Assembly: GCF_037969875.1 (NCBI RefSeq)
Contig: NZ_CP150218.1
Coordinates: 4,402,001-4,466,000, forward strand
DNA length: 64,000 nucleotides
Source: Paenibacillus sp. FSL R7-0337
GTDB lineage: Bacteria > Bacillota > Bacilli > Paenibacillales > Paenibacillaceae
Direction: 5' to 3'
Under the pieces are notes generated by a model. It was not told the DNA's origin, made no database searches, and worked only from the letters and a program-made list of their open reading frames with translations. The position numbers were made by a program, and so were the translations under genes. Positions within the stretch are counted from its first letter, which is position 1. Every line of letters begins with the position of its first letter. Positions 14,743-21,609 of the stretch are shown in pieces.

Positions 14743-15413
14743 GCCGAATCTCATGTGACATTATTCAAGACCTGCTTCCCCTGTACTATGATGACATATG
14801 CAGCGAAGCCAGCAGGGAACTAATGGAAGAACACCTTGCTGGTTGTGCAGATTGCCGCGCTTCTCTGGTACAGGTAAAATCTAACCTGAGTTTGCCCATA
14901 CAAGAGATGGAAGTGAATAAACTGGAGGGAAACGGGCTGCGCAGTATTAAAAGGATTTGGATCCGTACCCAATCGCTGGCTTATTTGAAAGGAATGCTGG
15001 TGACTGCTTCCGTATGTGGAGTCTTGATTCTTGGCTACTTCGGTCTGTTCCGATGGAACTTCATACCGGTGGCATCCGATCACATTACTATTTCTAATAT
15101 AAGAACCATACCAAGTGGTGAAATTGCCTTTAATATTCAAATCAATGACGGGTATACCTTCAATCGTGTGAAAAATACCGTTAAAGATGACGGGAGTTAC
15201 TATATAACCCCTGTCCATACTCTACTCAAATCGAAGGATTATGTTGTCTCGAGTCTTGCCAGTGGCGGGGTATACGTCAATCCTGTGAGTGTAAGGGCCT
15301 ACCAGAAGGCGCATGGAAATGATGTGGAGATTACGGCCATCTATTACGGTGCACCGGATGATCCGATTCTGATTTGGAAGAAAGGAATGGAACTGCCGGC
15401 AGCAAACCGATAG
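14739..15413 (+). CDS. Anti-sigma factor with zinc-finger (zf-HC2) domain
   Basis: 224 residues with a start overlapping the sigma stop. The N-terminal C-D-I-I-Q-D-L-L-P-L-Y-Y-D-D and E-E-H-L-A-G-C-A-D-C (the HxxxCxxC finger, about 30-40) mark the cytoplasmic sigma-binding domain. One membrane helix (about 87-105) and an outside domain of about 115 residues follow. The role is to hold the partner sigma at the membrane until an envelope signal releases it. The signal cannot be read from the sequence. An ssrA fragment starts 10 bases after the stop. Confidence 0.92.
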   Translation: MSRISCDIIQDLLPLYYDDICSEASRELMEEHLAGCADCRASLVQVKSNLSLPIQEMEVNKLEGNGLRSIKRIWIRTQSLAYLKGMLVTASVCGVLILGYFGLFRWNFIPVASDHITISNIRTIPSGEIAFNIQINDGYTFNRVKNTVKDDGSYYITPVHTLLKSKDYVVSSLASGGVYVNPVSVRAYQKAHGNDVEITAIYYGAPDDPILIWKKGMELPAANR

Positions 15414-15421
15414 TCAGGGCG

Positions 15422-15610
15422 ATTCTAGGGTGACATCAAAATCCGTGGCTACACTCGTAGAAGCTTATGTGCCGTTATCTTCGGACAGGGGTTCGACTGC
15501 CTCGGCTCTATATGGAGAAAAGTAGAAGACACCTTATCGGGTGTCTTTTTTCATTTCTGCGGTTATTTTGGATTATAAGACGGAACCTTGGCCCAATAAT
15601 AAAAAGCGGC
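15422..15610 (+). repeat. tmRNA 3'-end fragment C plus ssrA-type downstream region
   Basis: 15422-15510 carries the tmRNA tail: TCTAGGGTGACATC, ACTCGTAGAAGCTTATG, TTCGGACAGGGGTTCGA (T-arm) and CTCGGCTCTA, with the acceptor end mutated (CTCTA for CTCCA) and the T-arm 3' strand eroded (CTGC for CTCC). It is followed by TATGGAG, a GACACC/GGTGTC terminator (15528-15552), and a stretch to 15610 that matches the sequence after remnant A. It also serves as terminator for the anti-sigma operon. Confidence 0.78.
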
Positions 15611-15656
15611 AGCCATAGACGAGAAAACAATCTCATGGACTTCCGCTCTTTTTGTC

Positions 15657-16538
15657 TTACCTATAAGGGTTTATTTCTTTAGCGGTGAAAAAGTGATTTA
15701 AATGCCAAGAAACATCGTTGCTTTCATACCCGATTAGTGCCCATCGTATTGACGAGACATTAGCATAGAATCTTGACCTATCGATAAATGTGTTAATGCC
15801 TTTATAATAATGACTAATTCTATTAACGATTCTCTCCCCTAATGTATCAAGAATCACACCAACATCATGGGCTGGATCTCCGGTGCCGGAAACACCAAAA
15901 TCAATTATGCCTACAACTTTGTTGGATGATTTTAGGATGTGGTACGGAGCTAAATCCCCGTGTATCAATACCGGGTCATAATCAAGAAACTTCTTATTGA
16001 TAAATAGGGGCTCGAAAATATGGTTTATGTGTTCAACGACATAACTCTTCATATGCGGAAATAGTTTTTCCTCGATTCTTGAATATAACTCCAGATAAGA
16101 ATCCCTTGTACCGTTACCGGGAAAGGCACTTATATCGTATTCTTGTATCTCACCTAGAGGAATAGAATGTAACTGAGATAAAAACCTGCCTATCTGTTCA
16201 GCAAACAAATTGAAGTGGTCTACATGTAAGGTCATGAGATTACTTCTAAAAATAGGGTTGCCTTTGATCAAGGAATACTTCGATACCCCTTCATCGATAA
16301 TTTCTAAGTTTGGTACAGGCATTTCTACATATTGCTTTATGATTTGGATAACTCTAGATTCATTAAGTAAAAGCTCTTTACTAAAATCATTTTTGGCAAA
16401 CCGAAAGACTTCATTACCGTTAATAATGACAATGTCGTTGTGTAGACCATCTGTCAAATTGGTTTGAATGCTACTGACTTCTATACTGGGGTATTTTTCC
16501 TTTATATAATTAATGTAATTGGATAATTTCTCATCCAT
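15657..16538 (-). CDS. Aminoglycoside phosphotransferase (APH)-family kinase
   Basis: 293 residues from ATG 16538; an in-frame ATG at 16562 adds 8 residues but GAGGAG then lies inside it. The catalytic loop reads L-I-H-G-D-L-A-P-Y-H-I-L (about 192-200) and the metal site I-I-D-F-G-V-S-G-T-G-D-P-A-H-D (about 210-225). These are kinase motifs of APH and related small-molecule kinases. The His in place of the usual Asn in the loop occurs in APH(2'')-like enzymes. It may give aminoglycoside resistance or phosphorylate another small molecule; sequence alone does not decide. It stands alone in an accessory zone. Confidence 0.82.
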   Translation of the reverse strand: MDEKLSNYINYIKEKYPSIEVSSIQTNLTDGLHNDIVIINGNEVFRFAKNDFSKELLLNESRVIQIIKQYVEMPVPNLEIIDEGVSKYSLIKGNPIFRSNLMTLHVDHFNLFAEQIGRFLSQLHSIPLGEIQEYDISAFPGNGTRDSYLELYSRIEEKLFPHMKSYVVEHINHIFEPLFINKKFLDYDPVLIHGDLAPYHILKSSNKVVGIIDFGVSGTGDPAHDVGVILDTLGERIVNRISHYYKGINTFIDRSRFYANVSSIRWALIGYESNDVSWHLNHFFTAKEINPYR

Positions 16539-16562
16539 GAAATATACACATACTCCTCTCAT

Positions 16563-17179
16563 AATGAAGGCAGAAGGGTAACGGTTGCACCGTATTGATA
16601 TAAGGCTAAGGCGGAAGGTGCTAGTTCAAACTACACATACAGCAATTCTCCTTACATAGATTAATGGATATTATTTCAAGATAGATTATAATTGGAACTG
16701 CTGTTATGTCAAAGGACTTCTATCACCAATGTGGTTTCATTGAAGCATTTTTCGAAGAAAAGAGAAACGTTGTCTGAATATGCAGCCCTTGAAAATGCCT
16801 ATCTTGATGGAATGAGAGAAATACTGAGCGAGGTGGCTGCCAGAAGACATCTTGGAATATGGGGAATGCGATCTAATAATCCTCATATCAGGAAGGCTAA
16901 TAAAGGAAGCCTTTATAGTTGGATTTTTGGAGGGATACCGTTTTATAAAAGAGCTCCAAAGATCGGGTGGAGGTCTCACTCTGGTTTAGAGCCAGAGTTC
17001 TATTGAAGAGATGTCCGTGATAGACTCCTATGAGTACCCTACCAAAGCATTGAAGCGGTATGGTGAATTAACAGGTGTCTTCTGCTTTACTATGGCTGTT
17101 TTAAAATTATCGTTTTCCGTCAGGTCAATTACGGGGTTATACAGGTTTCCACTTGCTCGCCGCTGAGCATTACTTTTAC
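16563..17179. other. Gene graveyard: remnants, no intact gene recognised
   Basis: A plus-strand stretch at 16691-16777 reads G-T-A-V-M-S-K-D-F-Y-H-Q-C-G-F-I-E and looks like the C-terminal end of a GNAT acetyltransferase. A 104-codon open frame at 16692-17006 has no family or ribosome binding site and is probably fortuitous. 16961-16990 is 26/30 identical to 18284-18313, and ACTCTGG/CCAGAGT at 16978-16998 can pair. At 17073-17095 the minus strand carries GTAAAGCAGAAGACACCT, a fragment of the ssrA-downstream sequence in inverted orientation. Confidence 0.5.
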
Positions 17180-18076
17180 TTAAAAAGACTTACTCCAACA
17201 GTAACTCTTCGACGTTTGCTTGAAGCCTATGCTTTTGTACCAAGGATAAGGTTGTTCATCAGGGGCAACAAAGACGATATCCGCACCAAGCTCTTTGCAT
17301 TTTTTCATGGATTCATAGATACATGCTTTGGCTAGTCCCTGATGTCTATACTTTTCTGCTGTCGCTAATGGTTCAATAAAGGCTGCCTTTGTATCCGAAT
17401 CGAACCACATTCCGCAAAAAGATGCATAGCTTCCATCTGGAGCTGCAGCGACGGAGCAGATCTCTTGTTTATAGTCGAGCCATGCATGTTTTATGGGCAA
17501 ATAGACATCGTCATCATAGGCAGGTGGTTCTCCTTCGTAATTAAATGCTCTCCACAGTAAATCATTCAGTTTCTCAAAATTGTACACTTCTTGTAGGCTC
17601 TTTATTTCAAATCCCACAGGAATAGGGACATCTTGTATCGGTTCGGATAAAGAGTATGTCAGAGTCCTGCCTTCGTCTCCCTTGGTGTATCCGTTGGCTT
17701 CAAGGCAAGCTTGTAATACATCTCCTTCATTTGCACCAATATTTAAATACTTATTCCCGTTATCATCTGTACCGGCAAAGGTACTTTCTGCATATTGAAG
17801 CAAGTCCGGACAAAGCTCAACATATTCAGGGTTAATATATATGATTGCATCACCATACCAAGGACTATCGAGTGAAACCCTTCCTACAATTTCACCGTCA
17901 TCCTCCCAAATACCGATCTTTTCCGGATGAAACATTTCAAAACAGGGATGTTTAGAAAAGCAATCCCAGGTCACCTTTCCTATGTTATTGAGCTCATATT
18001 TGCTTTTTCCAAGTGCTTTGCTTATTTTTTCGACGTCCACGTCTTTAAAAGTTCGAAAAGTTATCCCCACGATCAT
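17180..18076 (-). CDS. GNAT-family N-acetyltransferase (two-domain)
   Basis: 298 residues. The C-terminal domain has the acetyl-CoA loop E-K-Y-R-H-Q-G-L-A-K-A-C-I (about 239-251, R/Q-x-x-G-x-A type) and ends Y-K-S-I-G-F-K, standard for GNAT enzymes. The N-terminal half (about 1-130) looks like a diverged second GNAT fold. The substrate is unknown. Its minus-strand neighbours belong to different modules, so no operon is apparent. Confidence 0.85.
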   Translation of the reverse strand: MIVGITFRTFKDVDVEKISKALGKSKYELNNIGKVTWDCFSKHPCFEMFHPEKIGIWEDDGEIVGRVSLDSPWYGDAIIYINPEYVELCPDLLQYAESTFAGTDDNGNKYLNIGANEGDVLQACLEANGYTKGDEGRTLTYSLSEPIQDVPIPVGFEIKSLQEVYNFEKLNDLLWRAFNYEGEPPAYDDDVYLPIKHAWLDYKQEICSVAAAPDGSYASFCGMWFDSDTKAAFIEPLATAEKYRHQGLAKACIYESMKKCKELGADIVFVAPDEQPYPWYKSIGFKQTSKSYCWSKSF

Positions 18077-18487
18077 TCTCCTTGTTAGAAATAATTAAGT
18101 TATTTTATATATTTAATTCTATATTTTGGTGGTTTGTAGTGCGAGTTAAAGAATGAATTATATCTATTTTTTATCTATGTATAGTTATTGTATGTTTGTT
18201 ATGGGTTAGAAATAAGAAAAGGATACGTATGTCAAAACTATAGGTATACTCGTAGAAGCTTATATGGCGTTATATCCTCCTGAGATCAGGCGGAGGTCTA
18301 ACTTTGGTTTAGACGATACCAACCGATTCGCTATAATAATAGTAATTATTCTACCGGAGGTGTCCAAGATGTGATTGGCTGAAGTTTGGGGAGAGCGCTA
18401 GCGACTTGAATTCTGGCTCCGCCCCCAACTAGGGTAATAGCTCAATTTCTTCTGGAGTATGCATGGTGATCATCCGCTAGGCTTTAA
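18077..18487. other. Intergenic region with degenerate tmRNA fragment, no gene
   Basis: No coding frame is convincing. It holds the diverged ssrA piece at 18229-18273, a CCTCC/GGAGG hairpin at 18276-18296, and the 30-base element at 18284-18313 that is repeated at 16961-16990. Confidence 0.55.
18229..18273 (+). repeat. Degenerate tmRNA 3'-end fragment D
   Basis: GTCAAAACTATAGG followed by ACTCGTAGAAGCTTAT and GCGTTAT follows the order of fragment F (ACATCAAAACTGTAA, ACTCGTAGAAGCTTATG, CCGTTAT). The T-arm and acceptor end are replaced by unrelated sequence. Confidence 0.6.
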
Positions 18488-18760
18488 TCAATCTTCAATG
18501 AACGGATAGGTATCCTCGCTTGATACATTCTGCAGAGCCTCTTGAGCTGTTTGGATAGCCCGTTCAGCAGTATCTGATAAGGATTTCTGATTGAAGAGAG
18601 GGCCCCAAAATCCCTCCTCATTCAAGATTTCTTTTATGTCAGGATCATGCTCAATCCATTTATGAATTAGGAAGGTAAATAGTCCGTCTCGGTTACGCTT
18701 AATGATTTCTACCTTATATATTTCGCTTGGCGAATATATGACCTGAACGACTTCATCCAT
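18488..18760 (-). CDS. Small protein of unknown function (90 aa)
   Basis: The ATG at 18760 has GAGGGGGAGA upstream. The product is acidic, soluble and without cysteines. It has a beta-like N-terminus (VVQVIYSPSEIYKVEIIKR) and an amphipathic C-terminal helix (TAERAIQTAQEALQN). It looks like one of the short single-domain proteins of unknown function common in Firmicutes. No operon partner is visible; tmRNA fragments D and E lie on either side. I do not recognise the family. Confidence 0.65.
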   Translation of the reverse strand: MDEVVQVIYSPSEIYKVEIIKRNRDGLFTFLIHKWIEHDPDIKEILNEEGFWGPLFNQKSLSDTAERAIQTAQEALQNVSSEDTYPFIED

Positions 18761-18816
18761 AGGTTCTCCCCCTCACTAACAAGTTATTAACCCAACTATA
18801 CCAAATATCCCTTTAC

Positions 18817-18896
18817 GGGGGGCTTCTAGGGTGACATCAAATCCGTGACTACACTCGTAGAAGCTTATGTGCCGTTATCTTCGGACAGGGGTTCGA
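18817..18896 (+). repeat. tmRNA 3'-end fragment E (acceptor end lost)
   Basis: CGGGGGGCTTCTAGGGTGAC, ACTACACTCGTAGAAGCTTA, TGTGCCGTTATC and TTCGGACAGGGGTTCGA occur in tmRNA order. The similarity stops in the T-loop, after TTCGAT, and the 3' strand of the T-arm and acceptor stem are missing. So this copy ends at a different point from A, B and F. Confidence 0.75.
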
Positions 18897-18912
18897 TTAG
18901 ATTTGTGATGAA

Positions 18913-18940
18913 GAAAGGTGCCGATTTTGTCAGCACCTTT
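18913..18940. terminator. Terminator between fragment E and the reductase gene
   Basis: AAAGGTGC and GCACCTTT form an inverted repeat (18914-18921 / 18932-18939). It lies beyond the 3' end of the minus-strand reductase gene and may serve it. Confidence 0.6.
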
Positions 18941-18989
18941 GTTTTCGAATTTTGAGCTAACGAAGTACAATTCCTGTTTCTTCTTTATG

Positions 18990-19874
18990 TTAAGCCTTAT
19001 TTTGTGGAAAACGTTGTTTAAAAAATTCTTTAAATGTCATGGGTTTCCGACCAATCAGTCGTTCAAGATCTCCAGACGTTTCAGAGAATTCTCCGCTGTT
19101 AATACCTCGTAGCCAAGCTGATAAGAACTCACCAACGTGAAGTGGAACACCATTACTCGTCAAATTCTCCACATATTCTTTTTCGCTAATAGTGACATGG
19201 GCAACTCTTGTTCCACTAATCTCGGAGAGGTCATCAGCGATGTCTGTGAATGATCTCGCATCACTGCCATTTAGTGTATATGTCTTATTTTCGTGACCGT
19301 TCTGTGTAAGAACAGCCACATTGGCTGCCGCTAAATCATAGAGTGATGCAGCGGCAACTTTACCAGAACCTTCAGGTACTCTTACGCCGACTTCGTAAGC
19401 GTTACTACCGAAATAATTAGGCATGGCTTCGAAGTACGGCGGATTCCGCAGAATGGTGTATTCTAAACCGGATGCCTTGAGCGCCTCTTCCGCAAAGATG
19501 TCTGATCTCGTAACTTCAGGGATAATTAAGTCTGAATCTTCTCTTCTTGTAATTGACGTGTAAATAACCTGCTTGACACCTGCTTGTTTTGCAGCAGCGA
19601 TGACATTGAAATGTTGTGTGTTACGGTCGGTAAATGCAATTGCGGAAATAAGCATTACTTTTTCAACACCATTAAAAGCTCGTAAAAGGGAGTTATAATC
19701 AAAGTAGTCTCCTTGGTGGACTTCCACACCTTCCTTAATAAAACCTGCAATTTGTTCGGATTGAGGATTTCGTACCAATACAGCGACCTGATTTGCCGGG
19801 ACTTTCTTAAGAAGAAGCTCCAGTGTTCTATTGCCGAGACCGCCTGTTGCACCAGTAACAAGTGTTTTTCCCAT
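18990..19874 (-). CDS. NmrA/QorB-like NAD(P)-dependent reductase (SDR superfamily)
   Basis: 294 residues from ATG 19874; an ATG three codons earlier is closer to the GGGG ribosome binding site than is usual. The N-terminal T-G-A-T-G-G-L-G is the dinucleotide-binding loop. Y-T-S-I-T-R-R and the substrate part (R-N-P-P-Y-F-E) fit NAD(P)H:quinone reductase-like atypical SDRs. There is no canonical YxxxK, which is common in this branch. The Rrf2 regulator lies upstream on the same strand, as in B. subtilis ywnA/ywnB. A redox or quinone stress role is inferred. Palindromic sequence in the gap suggests control by that regulator. Confidence 0.87.
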   Translation of the reverse strand: MGKTLVTGATGGLGNRTLELLLKKVPANQVAVLVRNPQSEQIAGFIKEGVEVHQGDYFDYNSLLRAFNGVEKVMLISAIAFTDRNTQHFNVIAAAKQAGVKQVIYTSITRREDSDLIIPEVTRSDIFAEEALKASGLEYTILRNPPYFEAMPNYFGSNAYEVGVRVPEGSGKVAAASLYDLAAANVAVLTQNGHENKTYTLNGSDARSFTDIADDLSEISGTRVAHVTISEKEYVENLTSNGVPLHVGEFLSAWLRGINSGEFSETSGDLERLIGRKPMTFKEFFKQRFPQNKA

Positions 19875-19986
19875 TTTGTTCATTCCCCTTTTATTGGTAA
19901 ATTATTTGCATATTAACTATTGCATTTGCCTAGCCTTTCGTACCACTTTGTGTCCTGTTAAGACTACAGTTATCGATTGTGTAAAC

Positions 19987-20003
19987 GTAACTGTTACAGT
20001 TAC
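19987..20003. promoter_or_regulatory. Palindromic operator candidate before the reductase gene
   Basis: GTAACTG-TTA-CAGTTAC is a perfect 7-bp inverted repeat followed by ACTATGTG. The sequence AGTTACAC(C)TAT recurs at 20488-20500 before the Rrf2 gene. Shared half-sites at both genes suggest binding by the Rrf2-family protein. Confidence 0.5.
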
Positions 20004-20023
20004 ACTATGTGTAAAAAAAGGCT

Positions 20024-20479
20024 TTAAGATAACTGAGCCTTTTTTAATATCCCATCAACAACATCTTTTATAGTGAAACTTGCCAGAACATCTTCCATAG
20101 AAATCTCTACTTTTTTTAATATAATGCTAAGAACATCTTGAATATTAGCACCAACAATGCAATCCAGATTTGTATCTTCGTGAATCTGAAACAACTGCCC
20201 TTCAGTAACTACTTCTACCGATCGATATACATCAAGCAAGGTTATTTCATCAATTGGCTTTAAAAGATATGTTCCTCCATAGCCAAAATTAACTTTGACT
20301 AAACCAGCCTTTTTCAACATCCCGGTTACCCTGCGAATGACCACCGGGTTTGTATTTACACTACTTGCAACCAACTCTGAAGTACAAATCATATCTTTCC
20401 CAATGGACAAAAAACTCAGTATGTGAATTGCTACAGAAAATCTAGTGCTTATTTTTATTGCAGGCACCCCCTTCTGCAA
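20024..20479 (-). CDS. Rrf2-family transcriptional regulator (YwnA-like)
   Basis: 151 residues. The N-terminal winged helix reads I-S-T-R-F-S-V-A-I-H-I-L-S and S-S-V-N-T-N-P-V-V-I-R-R-V-T-G-M-L (recognition helix, about 41-57), typical of Rrf2 proteins. It has only one conserved-position cysteine (N-L-D-C-I), not the three of the Fe-S members IscR and NsrR. It is therefore probably a non-cluster, redox- or ligand-sensing type. It precedes the reductase gene on the same strand with matching half-sites at both promoters. The 249 bases upstream (20480-20728) hold no gene; a minus-strand phrase (NIDGPLEAVGN) may be a remnant. Confidence 0.9.
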   Translation of the reverse strand: MQKGVPAIKISTRFSVAIHILSFLSIGKDMICTSELVASSVNTNPVVIRRVTGMLKKAGLVKVNFGYGGTYLLKPIDEITLLDVYRSVEVVTEGQLFQIHEDTNLDCIVGANIQDVLSIILKKVEISMEDVLASFTIKDVVDGILKKAQLS

Positions 20480-20728
20480 CCATTATAGTTACACCTATTG
20501 CGATTGTCAACCTGCCTATCCAAAGGGCTTCTAATAACCTATGCCCCACAGCTACATTGCCAACAGCCTCCAATGGACCATCGATGTTCGCAGCATCTAA
20601 TCATCCACATCTTTCTCAAAATTGTTAGAATATGCTGCGATAACGTTAGGAAAGTAGAATAGGTGCATCGTATCATGAGAAAAACTTGAATGACGACGAT
20701 AACGCTGAGTATATTGTTAAAATAAATT

Positions 20729-21388
20729 ATGCAAACAATGTGCTCCGAAGAGGATTATATTCAACTAATGGGTAACCGTTCTGAAGGTAAACTGATTGAT
20801 ATAGAGATGCAGTTGTTTAATAAGTATGACATTGAAAAGAGAACGATGTTTTATTGGAGCAAACGGTATGCGAGTCAACTGAGTCAGGGAGACAAATATC
20901 CAGAGTTGAGGAAATGCGTGACGATAAACATTTTAAACTATACGTTCTTGAAGAATGAGCAATATCATAACGTATTTCATCTGCGGGAGGACCGAACAGG
21001 GATATCCTTGATTGACGACATTGAGGTGCATTTCTTGGAGTTGCCGAAGCTGGATGAACATAGCGTTCCGTCTGAAGGCGGGGTGATCAATTGGCTGTTA
21101 TTCCTGAAAGGTGCCGATACATCACAATGGGAGGTGCTGAAGATAAATGAGCCGGGTTTGGAGAAGGCAATGGATACCTTGCAATATTTGAGTCAGGATT
21201 CAGAAGCCAGACGGTTGTATGAGGCCAGACAGAAGTATCTGCATGATGAGGCATCTATGCTGGGAAGTGCGGAAATGGCAGGTGTAAAGAAGGTAGCTAA
21301 GAACATGCTTGACCTGAATCTAGACATACCGATTATTGTAAAGGCCACTGGATTAACGGAGCAGGGGATCAATGCTTTGAGGAAGTAA
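20729..21388 (+). pseudogene. 5'-truncated Rpn/PD-(D/E)XK nuclease-family gene
   Basis: The 219-codon frame contains the Rpn-family signature E-G-K-L-I-D-I-E-M-Q-L-F-N-K-Y-D and K-R-T-M-F-Y-W-S-K-R-Y (about 19-45), then I-N-I-L-N-Y-T-F-L and F-H-L-R-E-D. Normal members have about 60 more residues before this point that include the first catalytic acid. Here an in-frame TAA lies two codons before the ATG and no ribosome binding site is seen. The C-terminal helix-turn-helix-like tail is intact. Intact relatives promote recombination or act as DNA nucleases. This copy should be catalytically dead. It lies just left of ssrA fragment F. Confidence 0.7.
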
Positions 21389-21452
21389 GGAATGAGGGAG
21401 CAGCCTATATGCGGATTATCCCTTTCTATAAGTTAGGCAAATTATATAATTG

Positions 21453-21590
21453 CGGGGGGCTTCTAGGGTGACATCAAAACTGTAACTACACTCGTAGAAG
21501 CTTATGTTCCGTTATCTTCGGACAGGGGTTCAACTCCCCTCGGCTCCAATATGGAGTAAAGCAGAAGACACCTTAAGAGGTGTCTTTTTT
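21453..21590 (+). repeat. Best-preserved tmRNA 3'-end fragment F with terminator
   Basis: 21453-21548 covers the last pseudoknot and tRNA-like 3' half of tmRNA: GGCTTCTAGGG pairing region, ACTCGTAGAAGCTTATG, TTCGGACAGGGGTTCAA, CTCCCCTCGGCTCCA. The T-arm (GGGG/CCCC) and acceptor 3' strand (CGGCTCC plus A) are intact. The 5' half, tag frame and other pseudoknots are absent, so it is not a functional ssrA. ATATGGAG and the AAGACACCT/AGGTGTCTT terminator (21565-21590) follow. Confidence 0.82.
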
Positions 21591-21609
21591 CATGCCTGAG
21601 GATGTATTA

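Noticed and set aside
16692..17006. 104-codon open frame as a gene
   Set aside because: No ribosome binding site, no family, and it runs across a GNAT-like remnant in another frame and a repeated 30-base element.
21453..21548. Functional tmRNA gene
   Set aside because: Only the 3' part is present; the 5' acceptor strand, tag frame and other pseudoknots are missing.
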